Shown: positions 42,563-51,653, counted from the stretch's first letter. The stretch: DNA of 58,288 nt from Nocardiopsis flavescens (GCF_900141985.1 NZ_FQZK01000029.1:1-58288), one strand, 5' to 3'. Notes: a model not told the origin generated them from the letters alone. Numbers and translations: made by a program.

Positions 42563-43600
42563 TCACGCGAGCGCGAACCGCTCCCGGGCCTCCAGCAGCC
42601 GGTCCGCCAGCGAGGTCAGCCGCTGGCCGGCCACGCCGGGCAGCAGCACGCCCGACACCGGGTCGACCTGCGCCGCCCAGTCGGCGGGCACGGCCTTCTC
42701 GCCGTCGATGGCCCCGCACAGGGCGCCGACCATCGCGGGCAGGCTGTCCGACTGCCGGGGGAGCAGCGCCGCGGCCTGCAGGCCCGCCGCCAGGTCCCCG
42801 CGCACCAGCCGGGTCAGGGTGAAGGCCAGCGGCAGGGTCTCCGGCGCCACGCCCCCGTGGCTGTAGACCGGCCGGCCGAACGACTCGACCAGGGCGGGGA
42901 TCGCCTCGAAGGCGGTGTCGGCCCCCTCCGCGGCCTCGGCCGCGCGCTCCAGGCCGCGGCGCAGCCAGCTGTCGGCGGGGACCGTCAGCTCCGCCTCCTG
43001 CAGGGCCGGCTCCAGGAACTCGCCGCCGATGAGCGCGGCCACGGCGTGCGCCATCGCGCGCGCCGCCCACACGCCGTCCCGGGAGTGGGTGATCCGGGCG
43101 TAGTCCTGCGCCACCCGCGCCGCGTTGGCGGGGTCGCCCGCGTACAGGACGCCGATCGGGACCGCGCTGGCCACGGCGCCGTCGTCCCAGTACACGGGGT
43201 TGTCGGACCCCGTCACGGGCGGGCGCTCGCCGCGCAGGGCGTGGCGCACGGCGCCGCGCTCGGCGATGCCGCACCACACGTCGTCGGTCTCCACGTAGTG
43301 CTTGCGCCAGCCCTCGAAGAGGGTGTTGGTGCCGTGGTCGCGCGACTCCAGCAGGACCAGGGCGGTGGTCGCGGCGGTCTCGACGTCGTCGGTCCCGGAC
43401 AGCAGGCCCCCGGACCCCCCGGACAGGCCGAAGGGCAGCATCGGGCGGGAGATGCGCTGCTCGTCCAGGACGGTGTTCTTCTCCCACAGGACCGAGCGGC
43501 CCCAGCCCGCGCGCGCGTGGCGGTGGTACTCGGCGGGCAGTCCCAGCGCGTCGCCCATCGCCATGCCCAGCAGGGCGCCTCGCGCGTTGTCAGCGTGCAA
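42563..43600 (-). CDS. ADP-ribosylglycohydrolase family protein (second gene)
   Basis: 345 residues. The N-terminal GALLGMAMGDALGLPAE, the Mg-binding SGTDDVE pair and the C-terminal aspartates in LLPRQSDSLPAMVGALCGAI match the dinuclear-magnesium ADP-ribosylglycohydrolase (DraG/ARH) fold. The late site reads SDSLPAMV where classic enzymes have a GxDTDT pattern, so the metal site is altered. The TTG start at 43600 follows GAGGAG and overlaps the upstream paralogue by 11 bp. Members hydrolyse ADP-ribose-protein bonds or related N/O-glycosides. Here it belongs to a sugar-uptake locus. Confidence 0.88.
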   Translation of the reverse strand: MHADNARGALLGMAMGDALGLPAEYHRHARAGWGRSVLWEKNTVLDEQRISRPMLPFGLSGGSGGLLSGTDDVETAATTALVLLESRDHGTNTLFEGWRKHYVETDDVWCGIAERGAVRHALRGERPPVTGSDNPVYWDDGAVASAVPIGVLYAGDPANAARVAQDYARITHSRDGVWAARAMAHAVAALIGGEFLEPALQEAELTVPADSWLRRGLERAAEAAEGADTAFEAIPALVESFGRPVYSHGGVAPETLPLAFTLTRLVRGDLAAGLQAAALLPRQSDSLPAMVGALCGAIDGEKAVPADWAAQVDPVSGVLLPGVAGQRLTSLADRLLEARERFALA

Positions 43601-44588
43601 CGTCGGTCTCCTCGTTCGTGCGTCCGGCCTCGTACAGGGCGTCGGCGAGGTCCACCAGGTCGACCCCGGCCGTGACGGTGACGCAGACCCCGGTGACCTC
43701 CCTCACCGCGGTCCGCCACCGCTCGGGGATCGCCGACTCCCCGTGCAGGGCGCCCGCCATGGCGCCCACCATGGCGGCGATGGTGTCGGAGTCGCGGCCG
43801 ATGTTGACGGCGGCGACGACCCCGGGGACGAACTCCCCGCGGGCCGCGGCGAACAGCCCGACGGCCAGCGCCACCGCCTCGGGGGCGCTGTCGGGCCACG
43901 GGTAGTGGAAGAGCGAGATCTCCTCGTACAGGTCCCGCTCGGCCGCGGCCAGGTCGGGCGCCCGGCGCGCGACGTCCAGGGCCCGCAGGGTCAGGCGGGC
44001 GGTCCAGGAGTCGGCGGGGACGGCGGCCAGGCCCGCCGCGACGACCTCGGCGTGGTCGTCGGTGACCAGGGCGCGGGCCACCGCGGCGGCGACCAGCTGC
44101 GCCCCGTAGATCCCGTCCTCGGCGTGGCTGACCCGGGCGTCCTGCGCGGCCAGGCGGGCGGCCTCGCCGGGGTCGCCCGCGCACAGCAGGCCGACGGGGG
44201 CGATCCGCATCGCCGCGCCGTCGCTCCAGGACTCGTGGCTGTCGTTGCCGCTGACCGGGGGCGCCATCCCGGCCCGGAGGTTGGCGATGGCGGTCATCTC
44301 GCTGAAGCCGGCCCCGTGGAAGCCGCCCTCCTGCTGTAGGACGGCGCGGCGCCACACGCCGGCCACGTCGTCCGATGTGAGCGCGCGGCCGTGGGCGAGC
44401 AGCCCCTGGGCGCACAGGACCGCGTACTCGGTGTCGTCGGTCCCGGACACGCGGTCGCCCAGGAAGTCCTCGACGCGGCCGTGGGCCGCGCGGATGGCGG
44501 ACGGCGTCATGCCCTCGGTGGGGGCGCCCATGGCGTCTCCCACCGCCAGCCCCAGCAGCGCCCCCCGGCACCTTTCGCGTGTGGCCAT
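43590..44588 (-). CDS. ADP-ribosylglycohydrolase family protein (first gene)
   Basis: 332 residues. Motifs: GALLGLAVGDAMGAPTEGMT, SGTDDTEYAVL, a middle SHEDGIYGAQ-like segment, and the intact late metal site GRDSDTIAAMVGAMAGAL. All the ligand positions of the family are present, unlike its downstream paralogue. It is transcribed away from the LacI gene across a 168-bp gap. GAGAGGAC precedes the ATG. Substrate could be a ribosyl or ADP-ribosyl glycoside taken up by the ABC importer encoded on the other side, an inference from position. Confidence 0.9.
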   Translation of the reverse strand: MATRERCRGALLGLAVGDAMGAPTEGMTPSAIRAAHGRVEDFLGDRVSGTDDTEYAVLCAQGLLAHGRALTSDDVAGVWRRAVLQQEGGFHGAGFSEMTAIANLRAGMAPPVSGNDSHESWSDGAAMRIAPVGLLCAGDPGEAARLAAQDARVSHAEDGIYGAQLVAAAVARALVTDDHAEVVAAGLAAVPADSWTARLTLRALDVARRAPDLAAAERDLYEEISLFHYPWPDSAPEAVALAVGLFAAARGEFVPGVVAAVNIGRDSDTIAAMVGAMAGALHGESAIPERWRTAVREVTGVCVTVTAGVDLVDLADALYEAGRTNEETDVAR

Positions 44589-44677
44589 CGAAGTCCTCTC
44601 ACATCGTTTTGCGTAGGGCCCGATCGGAGGTGCGCACGGCATCACCCCATGTTGGGGGGATGGTTGCATCTCTGTGC

Positions 44678-44707
44678 TTGACACGTCACTCCCGGCTTGG
44701 CCACTAT
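44678..44707 (+). promoter_or_regulatory. Probable promoter of the LacI-ABC operon
   Basis: TTGACA (44678-44683) and CACTAT (44702-44707) with an 18-bp spacer, pointing toward the LacI gene. The start of transcription would fall near 44714, just before the operator at 44721. Confidence 0.5.
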
Positions 44708-44720
44708 GAACCCTATCCCT

Positions 44721-44738
44721 TTGCAATACGTTTTGCAT
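44721..44738. promoter_or_regulatory. LacI-family operator
   Basis: TTGCAATACGTTTTGCAT, an inverted repeat with a central CG (GCAATAC/GTTTTGC, one mismatch), typical of LacI sites and placed just downstream of the promoter. A related half, ATCGTTTTGCG, lies at about 44605 in front of the divergent ADP-ribosylglycohydrolase genes. Confidence 0.65.
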
Positions 44739-44756
44739 ATGAGCGAGATGAGGGCG

Positions 44757-45767
44757 ATGAGCAAGGAGAGCCGTGTCGGCATCGCTGATGTGGCGGCCCG
44801 CGCCGGTGTGAGCATCACGACCGTCTCCCACGTCCTGAGCGGGCGCAGACCGGTCAGCGACCGGACCAAGGCGAAGGTCCTCCAGGTCGTCGACGACCTC
44901 GGCTACCGTCCCGATCCCTCGGCCCGCGGCCTGCGCACCGGCCGCAGCCAGGCGGTGGCCCTGGTGGTCTCCGACGTGACCAACCCCTTCTACCCGCTGA
45001 TGGCGGCCGGGCTCCAGGAGGTCCTCCAGCCCGAGGGCTTCCTGATCTCGGTCTGTGTGGCGCAGGGCACCACCCAGGACCTGGACTCCGTGGTGCGGCA
45101 CCTGATCGACCGCCGTGTCGACGGCATCGTCATGGCGGCGCTCAGCGCCGAGGAGCGCCACTTCGCGGACATCACGGCCGCCGGCGCGTCCCTGGTGCGG
45201 CTCAGCGGCGACCTCGACCCCCGCTTCGGCGACATCGTGCGCGCCGACGACACGGGGGGCATGGCCGACATGGTGGCCCACCTGCTCGACCGCGGTTACC
45301 GCAGGATCGGCCTGGTCAACGGGGACCTGAACACCCCCCCCGGCCGGCTGCGCCTGGCCGGCTACCGGCGGGCGTTCCGGGAGTTCGGCCTGGAGGTGGA
45401 CGAGTCGCTCGTCACCTCCGGTCCCTTCACCCGCAGCGGCGGCGCCCTGGGCGCCCGCGCCCTGCTGGACCTGGACGAGCCGCCGCGGGCGCTGGTCTGC
45501 GGCAACGACCTCATGGCGGTCGGCGCCCTGGACGCGGTGCGGGAGAAGGGGCTCTCGGTGCCCGGCGACGTCGCCGTGACCGGATACGACGACATCGAGG
45601 CCTCCTCGCTGCTGTCGCCCGGGCTCACCACGGTGCACAACCCGGCGTTCGAGATCGGCAGGGCCTGCGCCCGCATCTTCCTGGACCGGCTCGCCGGGGA
45701 GGCCTCCGACGGCGGCGTCCGGGAGGTCGTCCTCCCCCAGAAGCTCATCATTCGCGAATCGACCTGA
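44757..45767 (+). CDS. LacI-family transcriptional regulator
   Basis: 336 residues from ATG 44757. The HTH reads GIADVAARAGVSITTVSHVL with the hinge helix GYRPDPSARGLRT, then a sugar-binding domain (ALVVSDVTNPFYPLMAAGLQ, ALVCGNDLMAVGAL, VTGYDDIEASSLLSPGLTTV). Earlier in-frame ATGs at 44739 and 44748 are possible but 44739 abuts the operator. It precedes the solute-binding protein gene by 16 bp and is likely to repress the importer and the divergent glycohydrolases until the transported sugar is present. Confidence 0.92.
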   Translation: MSKESRVGIADVAARAGVSITTVSHVLSGRRPVSDRTKAKVLQVVDDLGYRPDPSARGLRTGRSQAVALVVSDVTNPFYPLMAAGLQEVLQPEGFLISVCVAQGTTQDLDSVVRHLIDRRVDGIVMAALSAEERHFADITAAGASLVRLSGDLDPRFGDIVRADDTGGMADMVAHLLDRGYRRIGLVNGDLNTPPGRLRLAGYRRAFREFGLEVDESLVTSGPFTRSGGALGARALLDLDEPPRALVCGNDLMAVGALDAVREKGLSVPGDVAVTGYDDIEASSLLSPGLTTVHNPAFEIGRACARIFLDRLAGEASDGGVREVVLPQKLIIREST

Positions 45768-45783
45768 CGAATCCGAGGATCCC

Positions 45784-47136
45784 GTGACCTACCACCTCCC
45801 CCGCCGCGACATGTTCAAGATCGCGGGAGGAGCCTTCGCCGGAGCCACGCTGCTCTCGGCCTGCGGAGGCTCCGGAGGGGACCCCTCGTCGATCGAGTAC
45901 TGGGGCGCCTTCCCCACGCCCGAGACGGAGGAGTACTTCCGCGCCAACTTCATCGACAGCTTCAACTCCTCTACCCCGCACTCCGTGCGGATGTCGACCA
46001 AGCAGCTGACCGACCTGGCGTCCCTCACCGACACCGCGGTCTCCTCCGGCAACGCCCCCGACATCATCTACTCGCCCGGCCCGACCACCTCGATCTCCTA
46101 CGCGCAGGGGCTCAAGACGCTCGAACTGGACGACTACGCCACCGAGTACGGCTGGGACGAGCGCCTCCTGCCCTGGGCCGCCCAGCTCAGCCGGGTCGAG
46201 GACCGCATGTACTCGGTGCCGACCAGCTACGGCTCCCTCGTGCTGTACTACAACCGGGCCGTGTTCGAGGAGAACGGCTGGACCCCGCCGACCACCCGCG
46301 CCGAGTTCGAGGAGCTGTGCGAGGACGCCGACTCCAAGGGCCTCATCCCCGTCGGCGCCGGCAACAGCGGCTACCCGGCACAGAGCGAGTGGTACCTCAC
46401 CTGCCTGCTCAACGCCGCGGTCGGCCCCAACCGGCTCTACGACATCCTCACCGGCGCCCGCGACTGGACCGACGACTCCGTCGTCGAGGCCATGGAGATG
46501 ATGAAGGAGCAGCTGGACAAGGGCTGGTGGGGCGGCGGCGCGGACCGCTACTTCACCAACACCGACCCCGACATGTGCACCGGCCTGGCCACCGGCGACG
46601 TCGCCATGTACATGTCCGGCACCTGGAGCTTCAGCTCCATGGGCACCTTCTTCGCCGACTCCGGCAACGACCCCGAGGACTGGGACTGGGCGCCCCTGCC
46701 GTCCCTGTCCGACGACGTCGAGCCCGGCGTGTACCCCCTGGCCATCGGCACCGCCCTGTCCATCAGCTCCGGCAGCAAGGACCCCGACGCCGCCGCCGCG
46801 TTCCTGGACCACCTCGTGGGCGACACCGGCCGCTCCCTGGGCTACCTCGCCGAGCAGGGCGAGAACCCCCCGCCCGTGGCCTACGAGTCCTCCGACTTCC
46901 CCGAGGGCACCGACCCCCGCGTCCAGCGCCTGTACGAGGAGATCCCGGCCTCGACCAACCTCGGCTACGCCAGCTGGACGTTCCTGCCGCCCGAGACCAA
47001 CACCGCGCTCTACACCGAGTTCGACAAGATCATCACCGGGGACATCGAGCCCGCCGAGTACACCGAGGTCCTGAACTCGATGTTCCTCCAGGAACTGGGC
47101 AGCGGCGCCTCGCCGACTCCCTTCACACCCCAGTAG
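45784..47136 (+). CDS. Carbohydrate ABC transporter substrate-binding lipoprotein
   Basis: 450 residues. The N-terminus has RRDMFKIAGGAFAGATLLSA followed by the lipobox cysteine (LLSACGG), so it is a membrane-anchored extracellular binding protein of the CUT1/MalE-like type. Typical segments are YWGAFPTPETEEYF near the start and GDVAMYMSGTWSF in the middle. The GTG start is preceded by GAGGA. It recruits the sugar for the two permeases downstream. No ATPase gene is present, so a shared MsmK/MsiK-like ATPase encoded elsewhere is expected. Confidence 0.92.
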   Translation: MTYHLPRRDMFKIAGGAFAGATLLSACGGSGGDPSSIEYWGAFPTPETEEYFRANFIDSFNSSTPHSVRMSTKQLTDLASLTDTAVSSGNAPDIIYSPGPTTSISYAQGLKTLELDDYATEYGWDERLLPWAAQLSRVEDRMYSVPTSYGSLVLYYNRAVFEENGWTPPTTRAEFEELCEDADSKGLIPVGAGNSGYPAQSEWYLTCLLNAAVGPNRLYDILTGARDWTDDSVVEAMEMMKEQLDKGWWGGGADRYFTNTDPDMCTGLATGDVAMYMSGTWSFSSMGTFFADSGNDPEDWDWAPLPSLSDDVEPGVYPLAIGTALSISSGSKDPDAAAAFLDHLVGDTGRSLGYLAEQGENPPPVAYESSDFPEGTDPRVQRLYEEIPASTNLGYASWTFLPPETNTALYTEFDKIITGDIEPAEYTEVLNSMFLQELGSGASPTPFTPQ

Positions 47137-47158
47137 AGGGAACGGAAAACCCTGCGGA

Positions 47159-48097
47159 ATGTCCGTCAACACACATGACGCCGAAGGGAGGGCCCGCGCG
47201 CGGGCCCTCCCCCGGGCGTCGCGAACCCCGCGCCGCCGCACGGCGGGGCTGCTGTTCCTCGCCCCGCTGCTGGTGGTCAACGTCCTGGTGATCGCCGGTC
47301 CGGCGCTCTCCTCGGTGGCCTACTCGTTCACCGACTGGGACGGCATCAACACCCCCGGCTTCGTCGGGTGGGACAACTACGCCGCCCTGTGGGGCGACGA
47401 GGCGTTCCTCAACGCCCTGCGGCACAACCTGGTGTGGACCCTCTTCTTCCTGACGGTCCCCATGGGCATGGGCCTGCTCGGCGCCTACCTGCTCAGCCGC
47501 ATCCGGCGGGGCAGGACCCTCTTCCGGGTGATCTTCTTCGTGCCCTACGTGATGGCCACCGTGGTCTCCGCGGCGGTCTGGCGGCAGGTCCTCAGCCCCA
47601 CGGCGGGCCTCATCCCGGCCCTGGACGCGTTCGGCGTGCCCTGGGTGGGCGGGCTCAACCCCCTGGGCGACCCGGACCTGGCCCTGGGCGCCATCGCCAT
47701 GATCAACAACTGGCAGTGGTGGGGCTTCCTGGTCATGCTCTTCCTGACCGCCATGCAGTCCGTGAACCCGTCGCTGTACGAGGCCGCGCGCCTGGACGGC
47801 GCGGGGCGCTGGCGCGAGTTCTGGCACGTGACCCTGCCGGGCATCCGGCCGACCCTGGTGTTCCTGTTCCTCATGACCATCATCTGGTCGTTCCTGGTCT
47901 TCGACTACGTGTACATCCTCACGCAGGGCGGGCCGGCGGGCTCCACCGACATGCTCAGCACGCTGCTCTACCGCACCGCGTTCAGCGAGGGGCGGGCCGG
48001 CCACGCCTCGGCGGTCGGCGTCGTCATGGCGCTGATCAGCGCCCTCACCATCGCGGGCTACCTCGTGCTCCGCCGCCGACTCCGATGGGACGTGTGA
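47159..48097 (+). CDS. Carbohydrate ABC transporter permease 1
   Basis: 312 residues, six helices of the MalF type, with the EAA loop YEAARLDGAGRWREFWHVTL and PG following. The first helix is GLLFLAPLLVVNVLVIAGP near 30. It is the first of two membrane subunits. The 20-25 N-terminal residues are arginine-rich and encoded partly by a 26-bp palindrome at 47186-47211. The start ATG has a poor SD. It overlaps the second permease by one base (TGATG). Confidence 0.93.
   Translation: MSVNTHDAEGRARARALPRASRTPRRRTAGLLFLAPLLVVNVLVIAGPALSSVAYSFTDWDGINTPGFVGWDNYAALWGDEAFLNALRHNLVWTLFFLTVPMGMGLLGAYLLSRIRRGRTLFRVIFFVPYVMATVVSAAVWRQVLSPTAGLIPALDAFGVPWVGGLNPLGDPDLALGAIAMINNWQWWGFLVMLFLTAMQSVNPSLYEAARLDGAGRWREFWHVTLPGIRPTLVFLFLMTIIWSFLVFDYVYILTQGGPAGSTDMLSTLLYRTAFSEGRAGHASAVGVVMALISALTIAGYLVLRRRLRWDV
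47186..47211. repeat. Perfect 26-bp palindrome inside the start of the permease 1 gene
   Basis: Arms 47186-47198 and 47199-47211 are exact reverse complements with no loop. It lies 50-75 bp after the binding-protein stop and within codons 10-18 of permease 1. As RNA it could form a stable hairpin and lower permease output relative to the binding protein. No U-tract follows. Confidence 0.8.
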
Positions 48098-48963
48098 TGA
48101 CGACGACCGCACGCCGTTCCCGGCGTCCGCGCCGGCTCGGCTCCCCGAACCGGGGCGGCCCCCTGGTGTACCTCCTGCTGATCCTGCTGGCGGTGTACGC
48201 GGCGGCCCCGATCGTGGTGCTGTTCTTCAGCGCCCTCAAGACGCCGGCCGAGCTGAGCACCAACCCCATGGGCCTGCCCGCCGACGCGGCGTGGGAGAAC
48301 TTCTTGACCGCCTGGAACAACGCCGGCATGGCGACCGGGCTGCGCAACAGCGCGGTCATCGTCACCGCCACGGCGGTGGGGGTCTGCCTGATCTCCGGGG
48401 CGGCGGCCTACGCCATGGTGCGCCTGGACGTGCCCGCGCCGGGCGCGATCACGATGTACCTGCTGGTCGTCACGGCCCTGCCGCTCCAGCTCTTCCTGGT
48501 TCCGCTGGTCTCCTGGTGGACGAAGACGGGCCTGTACGACACCCAGTTCGGTCTCGTCCTCATCTACTGGGCGATCTACAGCCCCTTCAGCACGCTGCTG
48601 CTGCGGTCCTACCTGATCGCGATCCCGCCGGACTACGAGGCGGCGGCGCGCATCGACGGGGCCGGGGAGCTGACGGTGTTCTTCCGCATCGTGCTGCCCC
48701 TCATCTGGCCGGGCGTGCTCACGGCCGGGCTGATCGCCGCGCTCCAGGCCTACAACGAGTTCCTGCTCGCGGTCACCTTCATCCAGGACAGCGAGGCGCT
48801 GCCGGTGTCGATCTCCCTGTACTCGTTCCAGCAGGGGTTCACCGTCAACCACGCGCTGGTCGCCGCGGCCGGGCTCATCATGGCCCTGCCCGTGCTGGCC
48901 CTGTTCCTGGTGCTCCAGCGCCGTTTCGTGGAGGGCTACGCCTCCACGGGCCTGGCCAACTGA
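48097..48963 (+). CDS. Carbohydrate ABC transporter permease 2
   Basis: 288 residues, MalG-type. First helix LVYLLLILLAVYAAAPIVVL near 25. The EAA loop is YEAAARIDGAGELTVFFRIV followed by LPLIWPG. Pairs with permease 1 to form the channel. It starts on the last base of the previous gene. A stem at 49005-49043 ends the operon. Confidence 0.93.
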   Translation: MTTTARRSRRPRRLGSPNRGGPLVYLLLILLAVYAAAPIVVLFFSALKTPAELSTNPMGLPADAAWENFLTAWNNAGMATGLRNSAVIVTATAVGVCLISGAAAYAMVRLDVPAPGAITMYLLVVTALPLQLFLVPLVSWWTKTGLYDTQFGLVLIYWAIYSPFSTLLLRSYLIAIPPDYEAAARIDGAGELTVFFRIVLPLIWPGVLTAGLIAALQAYNEFLLAVTFIQDSEALPVSISLYSFQQGFTVNHALVAAAGLIMALPVLALFLVLQRRFVEGYASTGLAN

Positions 48964-49004
48964 CCGGGCGGGCGGCCCCCCCAGGGCCGTCCCTGCCCCC
49001 CGGG

Positions 49005-49043
49005 CCCGGGAACGTGGTCGCCGTCCTCGACCGCGTTCCCGGG
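49005..49043. terminator. Terminator of the sugar ABC operon
   Basis: 15-bp stem with one G-T pair (49005-49019 with 49029-49043) and a 9-base loop, 42 bp after the permease 2 stop, also facing the convergent MocR gene. Confidence 0.65.
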
Positions 49044-49153
49044 CTCCTTCGCGTCCGCGGCGCTCCCGCCTGCCGGTGCCGCCCCCGCCCGGCCCGCCCT
49101 CGACCGCGGGTGCACACCTCGCCGACCCCGCGCGGCCTCCCGGCGCCCGGCCC

Positions 49154-50482
49154 TCACTCCGGCAGCACCGCCCGCACCTCCTTCAGGGCCCGCTCCAGCT
49201 CCGCGGACGAGGCCGGGGAGGACAGCGACAGGCGCAGCGCGGGCGCCGGGTGCGGGCCCACGGCGAACGCCTCCTCGGTGGAGACCAGGACGCCGCGCCC
49301 GGCCAGGTCGCGCGCGACCGTCGCCGGCCGCGGCTCGCGCGGCAGCCGCAGCCAGCCGAAGTCGGACCCGGGGTGGGCCCGGTAGTCGAGCCCGGTGAGC
49401 GCCCGGGCCGCCAGGCGCTGGCGGCGGCGGGCCCGCGACCGCCGCTCCTGCTCCAGCCGCTCCACCGTCCCGTCCCTCAGCCAGCCGGCGGCCAGGGCCG
49501 CGACCAGCGGGGGCACGCCCCAGGTGGACGCCCGCAGCGCGCGGGTCAGGCGGCCCCGCAGTGCGGACGGCGCGACGAGCGCGCCGAACCGCAGCCCGGT
49601 CGCGAGGTTCTTGGACAGGCTCGCCAGGTACACGGTGCGCCCGGGGGCCAGGGACCGGACCGGCGGCGGCGCCCCGGGGTCCAGGAAGGCGTGCGTGCCG
49701 TCCTCGACCAGCACCAGGCCGTGCCGCCGGACCAGGGCGGCCAGCGCCAGGCGCCGCTCCCCGTCCATGACGGTCCCCAGCGGGTTGTGCACCGTCGGCA
49801 TCGTGTAGACGGCGGCGACGGAGCGCCGCCGGCACAGGGCGTCGAGCGCGCCGGTGTCCATGCCGGACGGGGTGTGGGGCACGGGGGCCAGCTCGACGCC
49901 GTGCAGGCCGGCGGTGAGCTTGACCCCCGGGTAGGTCGACTCGTCCACGGCGACGACCTCGCCGGGGCGGGTCAGCGCGCGGACCGCGCTGTCCAGGCCG
50001 TGCTGGGCGCCCGCGGTGAGCAGCACCTCGTCGGGGGCGGCGTCGATCCCCGCGCCGAGCAGGTGGGTGGCCACCGCCGCCCGGTCGGCGGCGCGTCCCC
50101 CGGGCGGGGGCTGTAGGAGCAGGGACCCGGCGTCGCCCGCCGCGGCCAGGCGCCGCAGGGCCGCGCGCAGGTCGGAGTCCTGGCCGGGGGAGAGGGGCCG
50201 GCCGAAGGACAGGTCGGCGACCCGGTGCTCCCGGGGGACGCGCGGGGGCTCGGCCCCCGCGTAGCCGCTCTGGTCGCGCACGAAGGTGCCCCGGCCGGGC
50301 TCGCCGACCACCAGCCCCGCCCCGGCCAGCTCGGCGTAGACCCGGGTGGCGGTCGCCAGCGCGACGCCGTGCTCGCGGGCCAGGTCCCGGTGGGTGGGCA
50401 GCCGCGTCCCGGGCGGGAGCCGCCCGTCGCGGATCCGCGACGCGAAGCCGTCGACGATGGTCTTGTATCGCGCGTGCGCCAC
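49154..50482 (-). CDS. MocR-type GntR regulator with aminotransferase domain
   Basis: 442 residues. N-terminal GntR winged helix (LPPGTRLPTHRDLAREHGVA, then ATRVYAELAGAGLVVGEPG) joined by a linker to a fold-type I aminotransferase-like domain. That domain has the PLP lysine in LASLSKNLATGLRFG (near 293) and MPTVHNPLG near 227. MocR proteins bind PLP and usually regulate vitamin B6, GABA or amine genes. It is divergent from the thioesterase gene; a short palindrome lies in the gap. The GTG start at 50482 is the standard family N-terminus. Confidence 0.92.
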   Translation of the reverse strand: MAHARYKTIVDGFASRIRDGRLPPGTRLPTHRDLAREHGVALATATRVYAELAGAGLVVGEPGRGTFVRDQSGYAGAEPPRVPREHRVADLSFGRPLSPGQDSDLRAALRRLAAAGDAGSLLLQPPPGGRAADRAAVATHLLGAGIDAAPDEVLLTAGAQHGLDSAVRALTRPGEVVAVDESTYPGVKLTAGLHGVELAPVPHTPSGMDTGALDALCRRRSVAAVYTMPTVHNPLGTVMDGERRLALAALVRRHGLVLVEDGTHAFLDPGAPPPVRSLAPGRTVYLASLSKNLATGLRFGALVAPSALRGRLTRALRASTWGVPPLVAALAAGWLRDGTVERLEQERRSRARRRQRLAARALTGLDYRAHPGSDFGWLRLPREPRPATVARDLAGRGVLVSTEEAFAVGPHPAPALRLSLSSPASSAELERALKEVRAVLPE

Positions 50483-50494
50483 CGGTGCCCCCGA

Positions 50495-50508
50495 TCCTGT
50501 ATCCAGGA
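50495..50508. promoter_or_regulatory. Palindrome between MocR and thioesterase genes
   Basis: TCCTGTATCCAGGA: 5-bp arms TCCTG/CAGGA around TATC, 13 bp upstream of the MocR GTG and 43 bp upstream of the thioesterase. A likely MocR operator. Confidence 0.5.
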
Positions 50509-50550
50509 CAATGCCGAGATCGTAGCGGGTCCCGGGGCTAGCGTGGCGGC

Positions 50551-51060
50551 ATGGAGCAGAACACGGGCCGCGCGCCCGCGCCGCACGACGGCGACCTCCC
50601 GGTACTGGCCTACCTGGAGGGCGTCGTGTCCGGCGGGCCGCCGCCGGGGGACCCCCTGCCGATGCGGTACCCGACCGCGATCTCCCGGCTGCTGGACTTC
50701 GAGATCGTCGAGGTGGGGGCCGGGACCGCCGCCGTCCGCGTCGTGGCCGACCCTGCGCTGCACGGCAACCAGCAGGGCACGGTCCACGGCGGCTTCCTCG
50801 CGGAGCTGGCCGACGCGGCGATCGGCACCGCCAGGTCCACGCTGATCAGGCCGGGGGAGTCGTTCACCAGCATCGACCTCAGGGTGGTGTTCCTGCGCCC
50901 GGTCTGGTCGGGGGAGCTGGTCGCCCGCGCCCGCCCCGCCCATGCGGGGCGCACGATCACCCACTACGCCTGCGAGGTCGTGCGCGCGGACGGGAAGACC
51001 GTCGCGACGGTCACCAGCGCGGTGATCACCCTGCGCGGCGACGGCGCTTTCGGGAGGTGA
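50551..51060 (+). CDS. PaaI-type hotdog-fold thioesterase
   Basis: 169 residues. The hotdog signature HGNQQGTVHGGFLAELADAA near 71-90 places the active-site glutamine or aspartate region. It is followed by TSIDLRVVFLRPVWSGELVA. Hydrolyses acyl-CoA thioesters, typically phenylacetyl-CoA-like or medium-chain acyl groups. The ATG at 50551 has no obvious SD. It is the last gene before the repeat region and may be controlled by the divergent MocR protein. Confidence 0.9.
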   Translation: MEQNTGRAPAPHDGDLPVLAYLEGVVSGGPPPGDPLPMRYPTAISRLLDFEIVEVGAGTAAVRVVADPALHGNQQGTVHGGFLAELADAAIGTARSTLIRPGESFTSIDLRVVFLRPVWSGELVARARPAHAGRTITHYACEVVRADGKTVATVTSAVITLRGDGAFGR

Positions 51061-51159
51061 GGTGTGGGGGCGGGCGCGGGTGGCGGGGCCTGCGAGGTGG
51101 CGGTTTTCGCCCTGACCGGGGCGCCGAGGCACAGCCGGTCGGAGGACCGGGGACCTGGC

Positions 51160-51653
51160 CATAGCGGGAGGGTGTCGCTCCCCGCTCAGGTCGCGGGGGT
51201 GAGAGCTCGACCGGAGTTCTCCGAAAGCTCGGCCGCTTGGGGTGGGCGGCCAGCGGAGCGTGGACCTGGCCCCGGCGCGGTCGGGGTGCGGCAGAGCGGC
51301 GGGCCGGTGCGTTGGGCGCGCGTCCGTGGTGGTGGGGGTGTGTTCCGGGGCTGGGTCGAGCGAGGCGATCCCAGCTCAGCCGCTTGGGGTGGGAGGAATG
51401 CCCCCTGCAAAGGGTGGTGGGCGCGAGGAGCGGCCCGTACGTAGAGCACACCCATGCCCTCCTCAACGCAATGGGGGGTTGAGCGTGCGCTGTCTTGGGG
51501 CCCCGGACACAGCCGGTGAGCGTTGATCGCCACCCCGGCTCCAGGGGCTTGACGAGGGCGTACTCGGCTCCGCGGACACGCGGGGGTCAAAGCCGCGCGT
51601 ACCTGCCCCGCCCAGCCAGTGGCGGTTGTCCACCCACTTGGAATGCTCAGCCT
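51160..51653 (+). repeat. 490-bp family unit 1 (forward)
   Basis: 494 bp. Conserved blocks in order: a GGGTGTCGCTCCC-like opening, GAGCTCGACCGGAGTTCTCC with GAAAGCTC (a nested hairpin), GGAGCGTGGACCTGGCCCCG, GTGTTCCGGGGCTGGGTCGA, GGGAGGAATGCCCCCTGCAA, GAGCACACCCATGCCCTCC, and a GTTGTCCACCCAC block near the end. Confidence 0.8.
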
